From positions 1 to 34,719 of the forward strand of contig JALSTK010000155.1 of assembly GCA_026983775.1 (NCBI GenBank): 34,719 bases of DNA, written 5' to 3'. The first letter of the stretch is position 1. Each line of letters starts with the position of its first letter. Source of the stretch: Calditrichia bacterium. GTDB taxonomy: Bacteria; Calditrichota; Calditrichia; Calditrichales; Calditrichaceae. This document shows, piece after piece, positions 32,701-34,719 of the stretch. A program made the translations under genes and the position numbers. The notes below the pieces were generated by a model, which worked only from the letters and a program-made list of their open reading frames with translations, was not told the origin of the DNA and made no database searches.

Positions 32701-33945
32701 CTACTTAAATAAGATACGATCCTGGTTAAATTCATCCCAGCGCTGGATCAGATAATATTTTTCAGCTTCGAAGATACGGTTGATATTCTCCAAATATTCT
32801 TCGGCTTCACGTGTTTCCATATTTCTGGTTTTATTCACATAAGAGAGCACCCGGGAGTGATAAAAGGGAATGAGCGCTTCCAGGAGCTGTTCACGATCCA
32901 TATTATTCGTATGATAGGCGATAGCAAAGTTAAACAAAATTCTGGCCCACAAGTTACTCTGATAGTAAAAATTATCCTTGTTCTCGATTTTCAGATACTT
33001 TTCCATCTCCCTGGTTTCCGTAATGGGAAGGACCTTGTTATACAATTTTTCGTATTTGCGATATCCTTCCCTGAAACTGTTAAACAATTTCTCCGTATTG
33101 ACATCAATGGCCGGCGGTTTTTCGTCTACGCCGAGTCCGAAGCCGTATATACTACTGGGACGGGTTTCGCAGATATATTTCCACAGATATTCGAATTCAA
33201 TCATCAGATCGAACAGAGTAGAAACCACCTGAATAAACATTTTACTTAGATCGGCGGCAGGGTCTTTGGCTTTATGAACCTTGGGAGCACCCAGGAAGGC
33301 CTGACAGATATTAAAATGGCGGGCAATCGCTATGGTGGTCATCCAGATGTCAATGCCAAAATGAGCAATCTTATCGTTCCAGAGTTTTTCGGAAAGAAAG
33401 GCCCTGGCCAATTTGCCGGAGAAACCGAAATCCCCGCCTATGGGCTGGCGAACCCGTAGGCCGAACAGGGTTCGTAGCAAAGGATAGGCAATATGATTGG
33501 TGATGGTGCCGTCATATTTATGGCGCACATAGATAGGGGTTACATAGTCGAAACGGCCCATAAGCGGTTCACCCAAATAGCGAATCCACTGGGGAGTGAT
33601 ACTCTTCAGATCGGCGTCGACTACAATAACGGCTTTGGCATTTAACTCCACGGCAGCACGGAATAGGTTGCGAAAATTATTACCCTTGCCTTTCACATGG
33701 GGCGGGGTGGAAATATAAATTTTGGGTGTTTTGGTCGGGGTGTGCATAAAAACTTCACCCGTACCATCGGGAGAATGGTTGTCCACATTAATAATGACGG
33801 CTTTCTTGTCCGGAAAAAATTCTTCCAACCCGCGGCTGGCCACATCGGTGGGGAAAGCAATATTGTCGGCTTCATTATAAGAAGGAATCCCGACAATGAT
33901 TTCCGCAGAACGAATTTTACTGGGATTTTTTACGATAGATTCCAT
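32701..33945 (-). CDS. GT-A glycosyltransferase, GpgS/mannosylglycerate-synthase-like
   Basis: The protein has 414 residues and no membrane helix. The nucleotide-sugar domain (about 15-250) shows IVGIPSYNEADNIA, NVDNHSPDGTGE, KGKGNNFRNLFRAA, the DxD motif in VVDADLKSITPQWI and QPIGGDFGFSGKLARAFL. The C-terminal helical part (YHTNNMDREQLLEALIPFYH onwards) resembles that of mannosylglycerate synthase. The pattern PGKG-like/DAD/PxGG is shared by glucosyl-3-phosphoglycerate synthase and mannosylglycerate synthase, which make compatible solutes. The exact sugar and acceptor cannot be read. AGAGGGGG lies about 10 bases before the ATG. It stands alone, divergent from a MATE transporter gene. Confidence 0.75.
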   Translation of the reverse strand: MESIVKNPSKIRSAEIIVGIPSYNEADNIAFPTDVASRGLEEFFPDKKAVIINVDNHSPDGTGEVFMHTPTKTPKIYISTPPHVKGKGNNFRNLFRAAVELNAKAVIVVDADLKSITPQWIRYLGEPLMGRFDYVTPIYVRHKYDGTITNHIAYPLLRTLFGLRVRQPIGGDFGFSGKLARAFLSEKLWNDKIAHFGIDIWMTTIAIARHFNICQAFLGAPKVHKAKDPAADLSKMFIQVVSTLFDLMIEFEYLWKYICETRPSSIYGFGLGVDEKPPAIDVNTEKLFNSFREGYRKYEKLYNKVLPITETREMEKYLKIENKDNFYYQSNLWARILFNFAIAYHTNNMDREQLLEALIPFYHSRVLSYVNKTRNMETREAEEYLENINRIFEAEKYYLIQRWDEFNQDRILFK

Positions 33946-34011
33946 CTGAACCGGGCCCCCTCTGTTTTTGCTTTACGAAGGAAAAGGAAGCAATAAATTT
34001 GCATCTCGTCC

Positions 34012-34026
34012 TTGTAATTCGTACAT
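34012..34026 (+). promoter_or_regulatory. Isolated TTGTA-N5-TACAT motif between divergent genes
   Basis: TTGTA-ATTCG-TACAT has the same arm sequence and spacing as the enhancer-like sites at 11046-11095. It lies in the 135-base gap between the glycosyltransferase and MATE genes. No -24/-12 element was found nearby, so it may be a distant site for the same regulator or chance. Confidence 0.3.
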
Positions 34027-34080
34027 CAAAACAAAATTTGCGTTACTTATCTGCTAATTGCAAATAAAAAGACAAAAATA

Positions 34081-34719
34081 ATGGATAGTAGACCGCGCCA
34101 GATCATTCATCAAAATCTCCATTACACCATACTTCAACTTTCCTTTCCGGGAATGGTTTCATCGGTTTTGCAAACCCTGTTTCAGCTGATCGATGCTTAC
34201 TGGGTAGGGAAATTAGGTGCGGCTGCCCTGGCGGCAATCGGTGGTTGTTCCTTTATTCTCTGGGCTATTTTTTCATTAACGGCGCTGAGTGTTAATGGTA
34301 TATCGGCTCTGGTAGCTCAAAATATCGGTGCCGGAAAATATGATCGGGCCCGTTTAACCGCGGGACAGGGAATAATGATATCGACTGCAGTCTCTTTGTT
34401 TTTGCTTGTAGCGACTCTTCTTTTTCAAAATGCATTGTATACGTTGATGGGTTTTTCTTCCGAGGTTTCGCAGCCGGCTCATGATTATATGACGATTGTG
34501 CTTTTCGGTTTACCCTTTGTGTTTTGGTTTACGAGTTTGGAGAGTGTTTTCCGGGGTATGGGCAACACGAGAACTCCCATGTACATTTTAGCCATTGCCC
34601 TGGCTTTGAACGCCGTTTTGGATCCGCTATTGATTTTGGGCTGGCTGGGTCTGCCCGCTCTGGGAATTAAAGGAGCGGCTCTGGCAACGGCTCTGGCTCA
34701 GTTGCTGGCTTCTGCGCTT
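34081..34719 (+). CDS. MATE-family multidrug/organic-compound exporter, 5' part
   Basis: The frame is open from ATG 34081 to the window end, giving the first 213 residues of a protein that would normally have about 450. The start DSRPRQIIHQNLHYTILQLSFP is followed by the MATE signature LIDAYWVGKLGAAALAAIGG, then LSVNGISALVAQNIGAGKYDRA and a GMGNTRTPMYI-like block. Six membrane helices can be traced (about 20-40, 50-70, 90-115, 130-150, 158-180 and 190-213). The family exports cationic drugs or metabolites using a sodium or proton gradient. No Shine-Dalgarno site precedes the ATG. It is divergent from the glycosyltransferase gene; nothing else can be said of its role. Confidence 0.92.
   Translation, partial: MDSRPRQIIHQNLHYTILQLSFPGMVSSVLQTLFQLIDAYWVGKLGAAALAAIGGCSFILWAIFSLTALSVNGISALVAQNIGAGKYDRARLTAGQGIMISTAVSLFLLVATLLFQNALYTLMGFSSEVSQPAHDYMTIVLFGLPFVFWFTSLESVFRGMGNTRTPMYILAIALALNAVLDPLLILGWLGLPALGIKGAALATALAQLLASAL

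Noticed and set aside
1-34719. CRISPR arrays, tRNA/rRNA genes, insertion sequences, retron or phage modules
   Set aside because: None seen on reading both strands; all long frames are accounted for by the listed genes.

Overview
The window holds about 28 protein genes, packed mostly into operons. The organism looks like a Gram-negative member of the Bacteroidota/Calditrichota-type (FCB) assemblage. The reasons are a PorV/PorQ-type outer-membrane protein, a surface protein ending in a FlgD-like Ig domain, a ComEA-like helix-hairpin-helix unit fused to an outer-membrane barrel, mid-range GC and frequent weak Shine-Dalgarno sites. This placement is inference; no rRNA gene or other decisive marker is present. 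I saw no tRNA, rRNA, insertion sequence, prophage or CRISPR array, and no gene-free stretch exceeds about 245 bases.

Left part (1-10077, + strand): the 3' end of htpG with a clean terminator, then five exported-protein genes in one direction (781-10077). They encode a lamin-tail/OB-fold surface protein with a large internal duplication, a PorV-like protein, a tandem-HhH outer-membrane barrel, a FadL-like barrel, and a 5'-nucleotidase-like protein that has lost most of its metal ligands. The fold set is themed on nucleic acids and nucleotides, so an extracellular DNA- or nucleotide-handling surface system is a reasonable hypothesis.

Middle part (10187-18152, - strand): a long operon runs tonB-like, exbB, exbD, hom, an FAH-family gene, mazG, a soluble histidine kinase and a sigma-54-dependent response regulator. 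Just downstream is a small unit coding for a 71-residue protein, a receiver domain lacking its phospho-acceptor Asp, and a predicted 30-residue membrane peptide. It is preceded by a sigma-54-like -24/-12 element and by repeats of the form TTGTA-N5-TAC placed like enhancer sites. This looks like a self-contained, apparently undescribed signalling circuit and is the most interesting signal in the window.

Next (18366-22720, - strand): an M16 peptidase lipoprotein, sfsA and trmJ-like operon. Then an oxidative-stress locus: oxyR (-) divergent from dps and catalase (+). Then a tripartite RND efflux operon (TolC-like, adaptor, permease; -), whose permease lacks the canonical proton-relay residues, preceded by a TetR-family regulator with a perfect palindrome inside its own promoter. 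At the right end lie a GpgS/MGS-like glycosyltransferase (-) and the divergent 5' part of a MATE transporter cut by the window edge.
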